Assembly (NCBI GenBank): GCA_021774795.1
Contig: JAJFIR010000053.1
Location: 372,001-436,000, forward strand
Length of the DNA: 64,000 bases
Source: Emcibacteraceae bacterium
GTDB taxonomy: Bacteria > Pseudomonadota > Alphaproteobacteria > Sphingomonadales > Emcibacteraceae
Direction: 5' to 3'
Below are positions 51,333 through 60,851 of the stretch, one piece after another. Every line of letters starts with the position of its first letter. The stretch's first letter is position 1. Both the position numbers and the translations under genes were made by a program. The notes beneath the pieces were generated by a model. The model worked only from the letters and a program-made list of their open reading frames with translations. It ran no database searches and was not told the DNA's origin.

Positions 51333-52994
51333 ATGAGAAATATTTTAGGTTTAATAGTTGCACTATCTTTTTTAACTGGTTGTGAAGATACAGCAGAGAA
51401 TGTGGAAACACCAGACAGGCCTAATATTCTTCTTATTGTTGCAGATGACCTTGGTTATACGGATATTGGTGCTTACGGCGGTGAAATACGTACACCTAAT
51501 CTCAATGAATTGGCGGATAATGGCTTATTGCTAACAAATTTTTATTCTGCCCCGACATGTTCACCTACGCGCGCTATGCTGCTTTCCGGTACCGACCATC
51601 ACCTTGCAGGACTGGGAACAATGGCGGGTGAATGGGATACCAATCAAGTAGGACAACGGGGATATGAAACTTACCTAAATCATGATGTGGTTTCGGTATC
51701 CAGTATATTGCAGGAAAGTGGTTATAATACCTATATGGCAGGGAAATGGCATTTGGGTGCCGCTCCCGAATTGCAACCGCAAAGCAGAGGATTTGATAAA
51801 TCATTTTCACTGATGCAGGGTGGTGCTAGCCATTTTGACGACCGGTCCGGCCTGGTTAACGGTATGAGTATCGATTATGTTGAGAACGGCGAAGCAGCGG
51901 TTTTGCCCGAAGATTTTTTTTCCTCGAATAATTATACCGATAAAATGATAGGCTATATAGAAGAAGAGCGTGAAGATGGTAGTCCATTTTTCGCTTACCT
52001 TGCTTACACGGCTCCCCATTGGCCGCTGCAAGTGCCAGACGAAGATCTGGATCTCTATAAAGGGCAGTATGACGTTGGCTATGAGCAGATACGGGAAGAA
52101 CGCATCTCAAAGCTAAAAAGCCTCGGTATTTTTAGTGATGAAGCCCTAATCAATATGACACCGCCCTATATCTCGGCATGGGATCAGTTGACCCTTGAAC
52201 AACAAAGAATAGAAGCGCGGAAAATGGAAATATTTGCTGCTATGGTCGAAAATTTGGACCGCAATATCGGTCGGGTAATTGCTTACCTGAAAGAAACGGA
52301 CCAGTATGACAATACATTCATAATGTTTATGTCAGATAATGGTGCCGAAGGAAATGACGTCGGTACGTTAGGGACAAATGAAGAATGGATTCCCGCAACA
52401 TTTGATAATAGTCTTGAAAATATGGGCAAGGTAAATTCCTATATTCACTATGGTGCGCAGTGGGCGCATGTTGGCGTGGGGCCATTTCACGAGTATAAAT
52501 CGTTTGTTTCAGAAGGCGGCATTAAAGTGCCTTCCATAATTCGCTATGGTGATTTATCTTATAAAGGGGTTATCGATCCCGCGCTAATGACTGTGAAGGA
52601 TATTGCCCCAACATTGCTGGAGCTCGCAGATGCGCAGCACCCCGGTAGCACTTATAAAGGTAGAGATGTTTACCCAATTACCGGTAAATCAATATTGCCT
52701 CATTTGCGAAATCAAGCAGTAAGTGTTTATGGCCCCGAAGATGTAAATGGATGGGAACTTTTTGGCCGGCAGGCCGTTCGTCAAGGCGCATGGAAAATGG
52801 TTAAACAAGCACCGCCATACGGAAATGGCGAATGGCAGCTTTATAACCTGGATGATGATCCGGCTGAGATGAATGATCTTGCTGCTCAAAATCCAGATAA
52901 GATAGCAACTCTGGAGGTTTTATGGGCAGACTATATCGCCAATAATAATATTATTCTGCCAATTAATGGTGAAAACCCATACGCATTGCCGTAG
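51333..52994 (+). CDS. Lipoprotein sulfatase, paralogue of the one at 432
   Basis: A 553-residue type I sulfatase. Lipobox LTGC has Cys17; metal aspartates are in IVADDLGYTD; the formylglycine cysteine is Cys76 in APTCSPTRAMLLSG; GKWHLG and SDNGAEG follow. It is similar to the product at 432 over its whole length, including the RQGAWKMVK and LYNLDDDP segments, so the two arose by duplication. It starts 18 bases after the TDO-family gene and may be co-transcribed with it, which raises the thought of a sulfated aromatic (for example indoxyl- or hydroxykynurenine-type) substrate; this is speculative. Confidence 0.92.
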   Translation: MRNILGLIVALSFLTGCEDTAENVETPDRPNILLIVADDLGYTDIGAYGGEIRTPNLNELADNGLLLTNFYSAPTCSPTRAMLLSGTDHHLAGLGTMAGEWDTNQVGQRGYETYLNHDVVSVSSILQESGYNTYMAGKWHLGAAPELQPQSRGFDKSFSLMQGGASHFDDRSGLVNGMSIDYVENGEAAVLPEDFFSSNNYTDKMIGYIEEEREDGSPFFAYLAYTAPHWPLQVPDEDLDLYKGQYDVGYEQIREERISKLKSLGIFSDEALINMTPPYISAWDQLTLEQQRIEARKMEIFAAMVENLDRNIGRVIAYLKETDQYDNTFIMFMSDNGAEGNDVGTLGTNEEWIPATFDNSLENMGKVNSYIHYGAQWAHVGVGPFHEYKSFVSEGGIKVPSIIRYGDLSYKGVIDPALMTVKDIAPTLLELADAQHPGSTYKGRDVYPITGKSILPHLRNQAVSVYGPEDVNGWELFGRQAVRQGAWKMVKQAPPYGNGEWQLYNLDDDPAEMNDLAAQNPDKIATLEVLWADYIANNNIILPINGENPYALP

Positions 52995-52997
52995 CCA

Positions 52998-54701
52998 TTA
53001 CTGCCAGGATTTTATCAGCTCGTCGTAACTCACTGTAATAGGATCAGGTTTTTCATTAGCGATTTTAGCTTTTGGCGCGCCGGATTGGGCCAGCCAATAT
53101 TCCGCATCGCTTTCTTCGTTAAGCTTCGGGCCAAATTCACCTTGTACACCAGCCCGTTCCAGACGTCTTAGCAACCTATCTTGGGCAAAACACAAAGCAT
53201 CAAGCGCTTCTTGTGCCGTTTTTTCGCCTGAAGAAGCGTCACCAATATTCTGCCACCATAATTGTGCAAGTTTTGGGTAATCCGGGATATTTGTGCCTGT
53301 TGGTGACCACTGTACACGGGCTGGCGAACGGTAAAATTCCACCAACCCACCCAGTTTCGAGGCACGATCAGTAAAGGATGGATGGTTTATTGAGCTTTCA
53401 CGAATGAATGTAAGGCCTAAATGGGATTTTTTTACATCAACTGTTTTGGACGTAACAAATTGCGCATAGAGCCACGCAGCTTTCGCCCGGTCATCAGGAG
53501 TGGATTTCATCAACGTCCATGAACCGGCATCTTGATAGCCGATTTTAGTGCCGGGTTGCCAATAAGCACCGTGGGGAGATGGTGCCATACGCCATTTGGG
53601 TGTTCCATCGTCATTGACCACAGGAATATTGTTCTTAACCATATCGGGTGTAAATGTCGTGTACCAGAAAATTTGCTGCGCGATATTTCCTTGGGCCGGA
53701 ACGGGACCCGCTTCCGAAAATACCATTCCTGCGGCAGCGGGCGGTGCATATTTCTTTAACCAATCCACATATTTTTGAAGCGCATAAACCGCCGCCGGGC
53801 TGTTGGTTGCGCCGCCGCGCGCCATGCACGATCCGGTTGGTTGTGAATTTTCATTGACGCGCATGCCCCATTCATCCACGGGCAGGCCGTTAGGCTCTCC
53901 TTTATCACCCATACCGGCCATAGACATCCATGCATCGGTAAACCGCCAGCCAAGGGACGGATCTTTTTTTCCGTAATCCATATGACCGTACACTTTTTCA
54001 CCGTCAATTTCCCGACCTGTGAAAAATTCTGCGATGTCTTCATAAGCAGACCAGTTTACCGGAACCCCAAGATCATATCCGTATCTGGCTTTAAAGTCGG
54101 ACATGTTTTTTTCCTCGGTAAACCAGTCGTATCTAAACCAATACAGATTGGCGAATTGCTGATCAGGCAGCTGATATAGCTTACCGTCGGGTCCTGTCGT
54201 GAACGAAGTACCAATAAAATCTTCAAGGTCTAGTTCCGGGTTTGTGACATCCTTACCAACACCAGTCATCCAATCGGTAAGGTTGCGGGCTTGTTGATAA
54301 CGCCAATGAGTGCCGATAAGATCTGAATCGTTAATATAAGCATCATAAATATTTTCACCGGATTGCATCTGGGTCTGAAGTTTTTCGACGACATCCCCTT
54401 CACCAATTAGATCATGTGTGACTTTTATACCCGTGAGTTCCGTAAAAGCAGCAGCAAGGGTTTTACTTTCATATTCGTGGGTGGCAATTGTTTCAGAAAC
54501 AACCTTTATTTCCATTCCTTTAAAAGGTTCCGCCGCTTTGATGAACCAGTTGATTTCACTTTTTTGTTGATCTTTTGACAATGAAGAAGGTTGGAACTCG
54601 GCGATCCATTTATCGGCAGTTGCATCGTCAGCCAACACGCTCGCACCGGATAACATCAATAGTGTTAATATTCCTGTGCTGATTTTAAGACCATATTTCA
54701 T
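52998..54701 (-). CDS. ABC transporter substrate-binding protein (GlpV-like)
   Basis: A 567-residue periplasmic binding protein with a signal peptide (ILTLLMLSGASVLADD). The length, GMEIKVVSETIATHEYESKT and the WMTGVGKD region fit the large solute-binding proteins of the rhizobial GlpSTPQUV glycerol importer. The ATG at 54701 is chosen since GGAG lies six bases upstream. It is the last gene of a six-gene unit encoding two ATPases, two permeases and a small membrane protein. Glycerol is the likely ligand by family; no glycerol kinase or dehydrogenase gene is near, so a related polyol remains possible. Confidence 0.88.
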   Translation of the reverse strand: MKYGLKISTGILTLLMLSGASVLADDATADKWIAEFQPSSLSKDQQKSEINWFIKAAEPFKGMEIKVVSETIATHEYESKTLAAAFTELTGIKVTHDLIGEGDVVEKLQTQMQSGENIYDAYINDSDLIGTHWRYQQARNLTDWMTGVGKDVTNPELDLEDFIGTSFTTGPDGKLYQLPDQQFANLYWFRYDWFTEEKNMSDFKARYGYDLGVPVNWSAYEDIAEFFTGREIDGEKVYGHMDYGKKDPSLGWRFTDAWMSMAGMGDKGEPNGLPVDEWGMRVNENSQPTGSCMARGGATNSPAAVYALQKYVDWLKKYAPPAAAGMVFSEAGPVPAQGNIAQQIFWYTTFTPDMVKNNIPVVNDDGTPKWRMAPSPHGAYWQPGTKIGYQDAGSWTLMKSTPDDRAKAAWLYAQFVTSKTVDVKKSHLGLTFIRESSINHPSFTDRASKLGGLVEFYRSPARVQWSPTGTNIPDYPKLAQLWWQNIGDASSGEKTAQEALDALCFAQDRLLRRLERAGVQGEFGPKLNEESDAEYWLAQSGAPKAKIANEKPDPITVSYDELIKSWQ

Positions 54702-54724
54702 TTCATTCTCCAAAAAATACTCAT

Positions 54725-55003
54725 TTAAACCCATTTAAAAACCGATGCTGCATATCCTAAACATACAGCAAGCGCGCCCCAAACTGGTGCGCCGAAAAAT
54801 GCGAGCCAAGCAAGACATATAAAAGCGGAACCAAGCAGGCTGATAAATAGCCTGTCTCCGGGTGTAGTCTCTATTCTGAGAATACCCACTCTCGGTGCTT
54901 GTGGTGCTTTTATGCTCCATATGATCATAATAACAATCATGAAGGCAATTGATACAAAGAATATCATTGTTGGCGTTGTCCAACCCATCCATGATAAATC
55001 CAT
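54725..55003 (-). CDS. DUF2160 small membrane protein (GlpU-like)
   Basis: A 92-residue protein with three hydrophobic segments (TPTMIFFVSIAFMIVIMIIW; GDRLFISLLGSAFICLAWLA; PVWGALAVCLGYAAS). The start at 55003 (MDLSWMGWTTPTM) has GGGAG seven bases upstream; a longer frame begins inside the permease gene. Proteins of this family occur in glycerol-type ABC operons between the permease and binding-protein genes, as here. Its role in transport is not known. Confidence 0.85.
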   Translation of the reverse strand: MDLSWMGWTTPTMIFFVSIAFMIVIMIIWSIKAPQAPRVGILRIETTPGDRLFISLLGSAFICLAWLAFFGAPVWGALAVCLGYAASVFKWV

Positions 55004-55016
55004 TTGGTTGCTCCCT

Positions 55017-55823
55017 CTATACCCGGCCCAGGGCAAAGCCCTTGGCGATATGATTGCGTACGAAATAGATGACCAAAGCACCTGGTACGATTGTTAAAAC
55101 TCCCGCCGCGGCAAGAACGCCCCAATCAAGTCCTGATGCCGATACGGTGCGTGTCATGGTTGCGGCGATTGATTTGGCATCTACAGACGTCAGCGTACGG
55201 CTTAATAGTAATTCAACCCAAGAAAACATAAAGCAGAAGAACGCCGCAACACCGATACCGGAAGCAATCAGCGGCATAAATATTTTTCTAAAGAAAGTAA
55301 AAAATCCGTAGCCATCGATATATGCTGTTTCGTCTATTTCTTTTGGTACGCTTCGCATAAACCCTTCTAAAATCCAAACGGCGAGCGGTACATTGAATAG
55401 TGTATGGGCGAGTGCTACTGCTATATGAGTGTCAAACAGGCCGACGCTTGAATATAGTTGAAAGAATGGTAGGGCAAAAACCGCAGGAGGAGCCATTCTG
55501 TTGGTAAGTAGCCAGAAAAATAAATGTTTATCACCCATAAATCTATAGCGACTGAAGGCATAGGCTGCTGGTAGCGCGACGCTGAGGGAAATAACCGTAT
55601 TCATAACAACATAGGTGATTGAATTTAAATAACCGCCGTACCAGCTTGGATCAGTGAAGATTACAATGTAATTGTCAAATGTTAGTTCGTTAGGCCAAAG
55701 TGAAAATGTATTTAATATTTCCTGATTGGTCTTCAAGCTCATATTAATCAACCAGTAAATAGGCAGCATTAAAAACAGAATATACAAGATCATTACAAGA
55801 GCGGATGTATTAATTTTCATCAT
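55017..55823 (-). CDS. ABC transporter permease (GlpQ-like)
   Basis: A 268-residue inner-membrane permease with six hydrophobic segments and the EAA loop ETAYIDGYGFFTFFRKIFMP that contacts the ATPase. It belongs to the MalG-type carbohydrate/polyol permeases. It overlaps the upstream permease gene by four bases and precedes the DUF2160 gene by 13. Confidence 0.92.
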   Translation of the reverse strand: MMKINTSALVMILYILFLMLPIYWLINMSLKTNQEILNTFSLWPNELTFDNYIVIFTDPSWYGGYLNSITYVVMNTVISLSVALPAAYAFSRYRFMGDKHLFFWLLTNRMAPPAVFALPFFQLYSSVGLFDTHIAVALAHTLFNVPLAVWILEGFMRSVPKEIDETAYIDGYGFFTFFRKIFMPLIASGIGVAAFFCFMFSWVELLLSRTLTSVDAKSIAATMTRTVSASGLDWGVLAAAGVLTIVPGALVIYFVRNHIAKGFALGRV

Positions 55824-56692
55824 CCGTTCCCTTTATCTGAATTGATCATTACCGTATAAAACACCCACGAAATTAATAATATAACCAGAAAATAAATTAA
55901 TGAGAACGCGGCGGCCGGACCGAGGTCAAATTGACCAATGGCCATTTTGACTAAATCAATTGACAGAAGTGTAGTTGCATTTCCCGGTCCACCCCCCGTT
56001 ACGACAAACGGTTCGGTATAAATCATGAAACTATCCATAAAACGCAGCAGGATAGCAATTAATAAAACCCCTTTCATTTTTGGAAGTTCGATATAACGAA
56101 AAACGTTCCACCGACTTGCCTGATCAATCTTGGCTGCTTGATAATAATCATCGGGAATAGATTTTAAACCCGCGTAACTGAGCAAAACCACGAGCGATGT
56201 CCAATGCCAGACATCCATGATAATAATAGTAAACCATGCAGCGGTAGCATCCTGCGTGTAATTATAATTTATGCCAATATAATCAAGGGTGTATCCCAGT
56301 AATCCGATATCAACGCGTCCGAAAATTTGCCAGATTGTCCCGACGACATTCCATGGAATGAGTAACGGTAATGCGACAAGAACCAGGCAGAGCGAGGTCC
56401 AAAGTCCGCTTTTCTTTGGCATGTTCAGGGCTACGAAAATACCAAGCGGTATTTCAATTGTCATGATGATGAGGGTGAAGATGATCTGTCGGCGCAAAGC
56501 GTCGTGCATCCGCTCGGAATGTAATATTTCTTCAAACCATTCAAGCCCTACCCAGAAAAATTCGTTATTTCCAAATGTGTCCTGAACAGAATAGTTTACG
56601 ACCGTCATTAGCGGGATTATTGCGGAAAAAGCCACCAATAATAAAACCGGCAACACCATGAACCACGCTTTTTGATTTTGTGTTTTTTTCAT
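55820..56692 (-). CDS. ABC transporter permease (GlpP-like)
   Basis: A 290-residue MalF-type permease with six membrane segments. The EAA loop is in YYQAAKIDQASRWNVFRYIE. A Pro-rich first segment (AWFMVLPVLLLVAFSAIIP) is typical. It overlaps both neighbours by four bases, so the transporter is translated as a coupled set. Confidence 0.92.
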   Translation of the reverse strand: MKKTQNQKAWFMVLPVLLLVAFSAIIPLMTVVNYSVQDTFGNNEFFWVGLEWFEEILHSERMHDALRRQIIFTLIIMTIEIPLGIFVALNMPKKSGLWTSLCLVLVALPLLIPWNVVGTIWQIFGRVDIGLLGYTLDYIGINYNYTQDATAAWFTIIIMDVWHWTSLVVLLSYAGLKSIPDDYYQAAKIDQASRWNVFRYIELPKMKGVLLIAILLRFMDSFMIYTEPFVVTGGGPGNATTLLSIDLVKMAIGQFDLGPAAAFSLIYFLVILLISWVFYTVMINSDKGNG

Positions 56693-57759
56693 TGTTCTAC
56701 CAACCAGTCATCAGCATAAATATTAAGACGAGTTTTATCAAAAGCCACATATCTCATATTCGCGGAAATTTCCGTATCTTCACTGGAAATTATATTGATG
56801 TCGTGGTCTTGGTGACTGGCTCGTATAATCTTATGGTGGCCAACATCTTCTACGCGGTTGATCTTAATCGGAAGGTTTGTTGGATCACTGGAAAGTGAAA
56901 TAAATTCCGGGCGGATCCCTAATTCAATTTTACCGTCGATTTTCGCATATTCAGTATTCAATTTTACGTCATGACCATTGATGTTGGCTCTATCACCTTG
57001 AACGCTTGCTGGCAAAATATTCATTCCCGGCGAGCCGATAAAATAGCCGACAAAAGTATGCGCAGGTTTTTCAAATAGTTCTGTAGGTGTTCCAATTTGA
57101 ACAACCTCACCTTCCGACATGACAACAACTTTATCTGCAAAGGTTAATGCTTCCGTTTGGTCATGTGTAACATATATCATTGTATGGCCCAGTTGACGGT
57201 GAAGACTTTTTAATTGTGTACGTAATTTCCATTTCATGTGAGGATCAATTACGGTAAGCGGTTCATCAAATAAAACGGCATTAACGTCTTCGCGGACCAA
57301 ACCACGGCCAAGGCTTATTTTCTGTTTGATATCAGCGGTTAAATTCATTGCTTTTTTATCCAAGATATCTTCAATTTCTATCATACGCGCAACATCACTG
57401 ACGCGCTGGTCAATATAATCCGTTGTTAATTCTCTGTTTTTAAGTGGAAACGCTAAATTATCCCGAACTGTCATAGTATCGTATACAACGGGAAACTGAA
57501 AAATTTGCGCAATATTTCGCTCAGTCGTGCCTTTATTTGTTACATCTTTATCATCAAATAAAACTTGTCCTGACGAGGGTGTTAACAGGCCCGAAATTAT
57601 ATTGAGTAAAGTGGTTTTGCCGCATCCAGAAGGTCCCAAAAGTGCATAAGCTGCGCCGTCATCCCAAACATGATTAAGGGTTTTTAATGCATAATCTGAT
57701 TGTGATTTTGGATTTTTTGTGTAGCTGTGAGCCAGGTTTGAAAGAGTAATTTTTGCCAT
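56689..57759 (-). CDS. ABC transporter ATP-binding protein with degenerate signature (GlpT-like)
   Basis: A 356-residue ATPase with a normal Walker A (GPSGCGKTT) and Walker B (AVLFDEPL) plus a C-terminal TOBE-like regulatory domain (GIRPEFISLS). The ABC signature, normally LSGGQ, is TADIKQKIS, although the following GRGLVRE helix is kept. It likely pairs with the ATPase encoded at 57762 to make an asymmetric nucleotide-binding dimer with one standard and one altered site. Relatives in rhizobial glycerol transporters appear to share this change. Confidence 0.9.
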   Translation of the reverse strand: MAKITLSNLAHSYTKNPKSQSDYALKTLNHVWDDGAAYALLGPSGCGKTTLLNIISGLLTPSSGQVLFDDKDVTNKGTTERNIAQIFQFPVVYDTMTVRDNLAFPLKNRELTTDYIDQRVSDVARMIEIEDILDKKAMNLTADIKQKISLGRGLVREDVNAVLFDEPLTVIDPHMKWKLRTQLKSLHRQLGHTMIYVTHDQTEALTFADKVVVMSEGEVVQIGTPTELFEKPAHTFVGYFIGSPGMNILPASVQGDRANINGHDVKLNTEYAKIDGKIELGIRPEFISLSSDPTNLPIKINRVEDVGHHKIIRASHQDHDINIISSEDTEISANMRYVAFDKTRLNIYADDWLVEQ

Positions 57760-57761
57760 AC

Positions 57762-58850
57762 TTACGCCCTTTCACTATAAGGGGCTGTTAGAACCAGATC
57801 ACCTTCGTGCCCGAATGTATATATATGAGAAGGATCAAGAAAAACGGACACTTGCTCGCCAAGTTTCAAATCGTGTATTCCATGCATCAAACCTACCCAG
57901 GACTGTTCTTCATGTTGCATATGAAGGTAAGTTTCTGATCCGGTAATTTCAGTAATGTTTAATGTTGCTTTAAATTCTATGGCTTGTTCGCTGCTGCGTG
58001 TTAGTTCCAGATGATTTGGTCTAAATCCCGCAATATAGTCGCCATTTGACAGATTCGACATTTCATTAGTTGGCAATAATTGCAAACCATTGCCAAGTGT
58101 TATTTTTCCATTTCTTTTTTGAAGTCTGGTGAAATTCATCGGAGGATCAGAAAAAATATTAGCAGTTGTTGCGTTTATGGGATGGCGGTACACCGAAGGT
58201 GTTTTACCGTATTGCGTTATTCTTCCTTTGGATAAGGTTGCTGTATTACCGCCAAGCAGTAACGCTTCTTCCGGTTCGGTCGTTGCATAAACAAAAATTG
58301 AGCCGGACCGGGCGAAAATCTTTGGTATTTCGGCCCGTAATTCTTCACGGAGTTTATAATCCAGATTAGCCAGTGGCTCATCGAGCAGCACTAATCCTGA
58401 TCCTTTTACGAGCGCGCGGGCCAGAGCACATCTTTGTTGTTGACCGCCAGAAAGTTCAAGAGGCTTTCGGTTAAGAAAATTTGACAATTTCATAAGTTCA
58501 GCGGCGTTTTTAACTTCATTGTCGATTTCTTTTTCGGCTATGTTTAAAAGACGCAGCGGGGACGCGATATTCTCATAAACGCTTAAAGATGGATAGTTGA
58601 TGAACTGTTGATAAACCATAGCGATATCACGGTTTTGAACACGTCGGCCGGTGACATCTTCGCCGTTCCAGATAATCCGCCCGGAACTGGGCTTATCCAA
58701 ACCAGCCATGAGACGCATAAATGTTGTTTTTCCGGAAAGAGTTGGGCCAAGCAGCACATTCATCGTTGCGTTTTCTAAAGTCAGACTTGTTTGATAAATA
58801 TGTTGCTGTCCTTCGACTTTCAGCTCGATATTTGCAAGTTCTAACGACAC
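57762..58850 (-). CDS. ABC transporter ATP-binding protein (GlpS-like)
   Basis: A 362-residue ATPase with Walker A (GPTLSGKTT), intact signature LSGGQQQRCALARAL, Walker B (LVLLDEPLANLD) and a C-terminal regulatory domain (GFRPNHLEL). The GTG start at 58850 follows AGGAG at six bases. It is the first gene of the importer unit and lies nine bases after the PLP enzyme gene, so that gene may share the promoter. Confidence 0.92.
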   Translation of the reverse strand: MSLELANIELKVEGQQHIYQTSLTLENATMNVLLGPTLSGKTTFMRLMAGLDKPSSGRIIWNGEDVTGRRVQNRDIAMVYQQFINYPSLSVYENIASPLRLLNIAEKEIDNEVKNAAELMKLSNFLNRKPLELSGGQQQRCALARALVKGSGLVLLDEPLANLDYKLREELRAEIPKIFARSGSIFVYATTEPEEALLLGGNTATLSKGRITQYGKTPSVYRHPINATTANIFSDPPMNFTRLQKRNGKITLGNGLQLLPTNEMSNLSNGDYIAGFRPNHLELTRSSEQAIEFKATLNITEITGSETYLHMQHEEQSWVGLMHGIHDLKLGEQVSVFLDPSHIYTFGHEGDLVLTAPYSERA

Positions 58851-58859
58851 CCGTTTCTC

Positions 58860-60050
58860 CTAAATCTTCGCCAGGGCTTGGCTAAAGTCGTCAATAATAT
58901 CTTCAATATCTTCGATGCCGACCGAACAGCGTACTAAACTTTCCGGAATGCCCAATTTTTGCCTCTGGTTTTCTGTAAGTTCCACATGGCTTGTCGTTCG
59001 TGGCGGCCCTACGATGGTTTCCACACCACCAAGATGCGCTGCGCGGTGGGCAAAACGTAGGTTGGGTAAAATTTTACGAACATCATAGAATCCACCTTTC
59101 AAAGAAAAACTGAGCATGCCACTAAAGCCCTTCATTTGGCTTTTTGCCACTTCGTGGCCTGCGTCTCCTTCAAGGCCGGGATAAAAAACGTCTTCAACAT
59201 TTTTATGATTTGATAAATACTCCGCCAATGCCATGGCGTTGTCATTTTGTTTTTCTATTCTTAGCTTGAGGGTTTTTAACCCCCTAAGAAGAAGATATGC
59301 AGAATTCGCATCCAACGTTGCGCCATTGATCTCCCGGAAGGAATATACTTTCTTTACCAGATCAGAACGCCCACAAATAACACCGCCCATGGCATCGGAA
59401 TGGCCGCCAATAAATTTGGTCGCACTATGAACCACTAAGTCAGTGCCAAGTGCGATAGGGTTTTGATTAATAGGCGTTGCAAATGTGCTATCGACCATCA
59501 CGACAGCATTCTGTTTTTTTCCTGCTTTAATTAGGCGTTTTAAATCCAGAACTTTCATCGTTGGGTTCGTGGGAGTTTCAAGATATAAAAGATCGCAGCC
59601 TTTATTGATTTCAGCTTCGATTTCATCGGCATCATTTGTTTCGCACATTTTTACGTCGATGCCAAAACGTGGCAAATGTTCTAAGAAAACAATGCTAGTA
59701 CCACCGTAAGTATCTTTAACCGTTACAACACGTTCACCCGGTGAAAGCAGGGCAAATAGTGTGTTGCTAATTGCTGCCATCCCTGTTGAAAAACTGGTCG
59801 CGGCTTCAGCACTTTCCAATATGCGCATTTTTTCTTCAAATACTTGAACGGTAGGATTGGTATTACGGCTATAGATATGACCTTCACGTTTTCCCGTAGC
59901 TACTTCAAACCATTCGTCAAGGTCATCGTGATTATAGGATACGCTGTTTACAATTGGGACCTGTGCGGCGCCTTCGAAATAAGTTTCTCCTTCACCAGCC
60001 CATACTGCTTTAGTTCCCTGTTTAACTTTTCCCCAGTCCTTATTTGCCAT
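58860..60050 (-). CDS. Cystathionine gamma-synthase/methionine gamma-lyase family PLP enzyme
   Basis: A 396-residue Cys/Met-metabolism PLP enzyme. HIYSRNTNPTVQVFEEKM, FSTGMAAISNTLFAL, VDSTFATPINQNPIALG, the PLP lysine in HSATKFIGGHSDAMGG and the RCSVGIEDIEDIIDD tail are all present. Family members either make cystathionine, or eliminate from methionine, homocysteine or cystathionine; sequence alone does not separate these. The second of two nearby ATGs (60050) is better spaced from AGGA. It is transcribed into the ABC importer genes and diverges from the isochorismatase gene. Confidence 0.9.
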   Translation of the reverse strand: MANKDWGKVKQGTKAVWAGEGETYFEGAAQVPIVNSVSYNHDDLDEWFEVATGKREGHIYSRNTNPTVQVFEEKMRILESAEAATSFSTGMAAISNTLFALLSPGERVVTVKDTYGGTSIVFLEHLPRFGIDVKMCETNDADEIEAEINKGCDLLYLETPTNPTMKVLDLKRLIKAGKKQNAVVMVDSTFATPINQNPIALGTDLVVHSATKFIGGHSDAMGGVICGRSDLVKKVYSFREINGATLDANSAYLLLRGLKTLKLRIEKQNDNAMALAEYLSNHKNVEDVFYPGLEGDAGHEVAKSQMKGFSGMLSFSLKGGFYDVRKILPNLRFAHRAAHLGGVETIVGPPRTTSHVELTENQRQKLGIPESLVRCSVGIEDIEDIIDDFSQALAKI

Positions 60051-60149
60051 ATTCATGGTCCTTTATTAACTTTTGACATTTGTTTTTAATCCTTTTCACA
60101 ATAACTTGAAAGATATATCGTTCAGGAGGGGCAAAATTGGACCGTAAAA

Positions 60150-60851
60150 ATGCATAAAGTTAAAATATTACCTCATACCAAAGAAGCCGCAACATATAGA
60201 CGTGGTGGAAACAGATACGCATTCCCGAGCATCGATCCGTCGAGAACGGCGCTTCTGGTAATTGATATGCAGAATTATTTTATGGAACCGGGAATGCCAG
60301 CGGAAGTTCCTGTGGCGCGTGAAATAGTTCCGAATATTAATAAAATAGCTGGCACGTTGAGAGCTATAGGCGGAACTGTAGTATGGGTCGTTACAACATT
60401 TGATGATCAAATTTTCGAAGATTGGTCGGTATTAAAAAATTTATTTTCGCCGCAAAAATGTCAAGCCATGATCGATAATCTTTGTGAAGGCGCAATAGGA
60501 CATGACCTATGGCCAGATCTTATTGTTGAAGAAGATGATTGGGCAGTAGAAAAGAACCGATTTAGTGCTTTTATTCATGGCTCAAGTGATTTAGAAGAAC
60601 GGCTTAAAGAAAATAATATCGATACACTAATAATTACAGGTACATTGACAGACGTATGCTGCGAAACCTCAGCACGTGACGCTATGATGCGCAATTTTAA
60701 AACCATCATGATTACAGACGCAAACGCAGCAGCATGCGACGAAGATCATAATAATGCGCTTAATGCCGTGGCACGGTTATTCGTAGATGTTATGTCCACA
60801 GATGAAATGCATGACCGGCTTATACATCACGGGAATGAAATGAATGAGTGA
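60150..60851 (+). CDS. Isochorismatase-family cysteine hydrolase
   Basis: A 233-residue hydrolase of the isochorismatase/N-carbamoylsarcosine amidase/ureidoacrylate amidase group. The catalytic triad is Asp39 (LLVIDMQNYF), Lys135 (VEKNRFSAF) and Cys170 (GTLTDVCCETSA). It should cleave an amide or enol ether. AGGAGGGG lies 18 bases before the ATG, too far for normal use, and serves better a six-codon TTG frame (60137-60157) that overlaps the start. It is the first gene of a unit with a solute-binding-fold protein and an aromatic amino acid permease, suggesting an amide derived from an aromatic amino acid; this is inference. Confidence 0.87.
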   Translation: MHKVKILPHTKEAATYRRGGNRYAFPSIDPSRTALLVIDMQNYFMEPGMPAEVPVAREIVPNINKIAGTLRAIGGTVVWVVTTFDDQIFEDWSVLKNLFSPQKCQAMIDNLCEGAIGHDLWPDLIVEEDDWAVEKNRFSAFIHGSSDLEERLKENNIDTLIITGTLTDVCCETSARDAMMRNFKTIMITDANAAACDEDHNNALNAVARLFVDVMSTDEMHDRLIHHGNEMNE

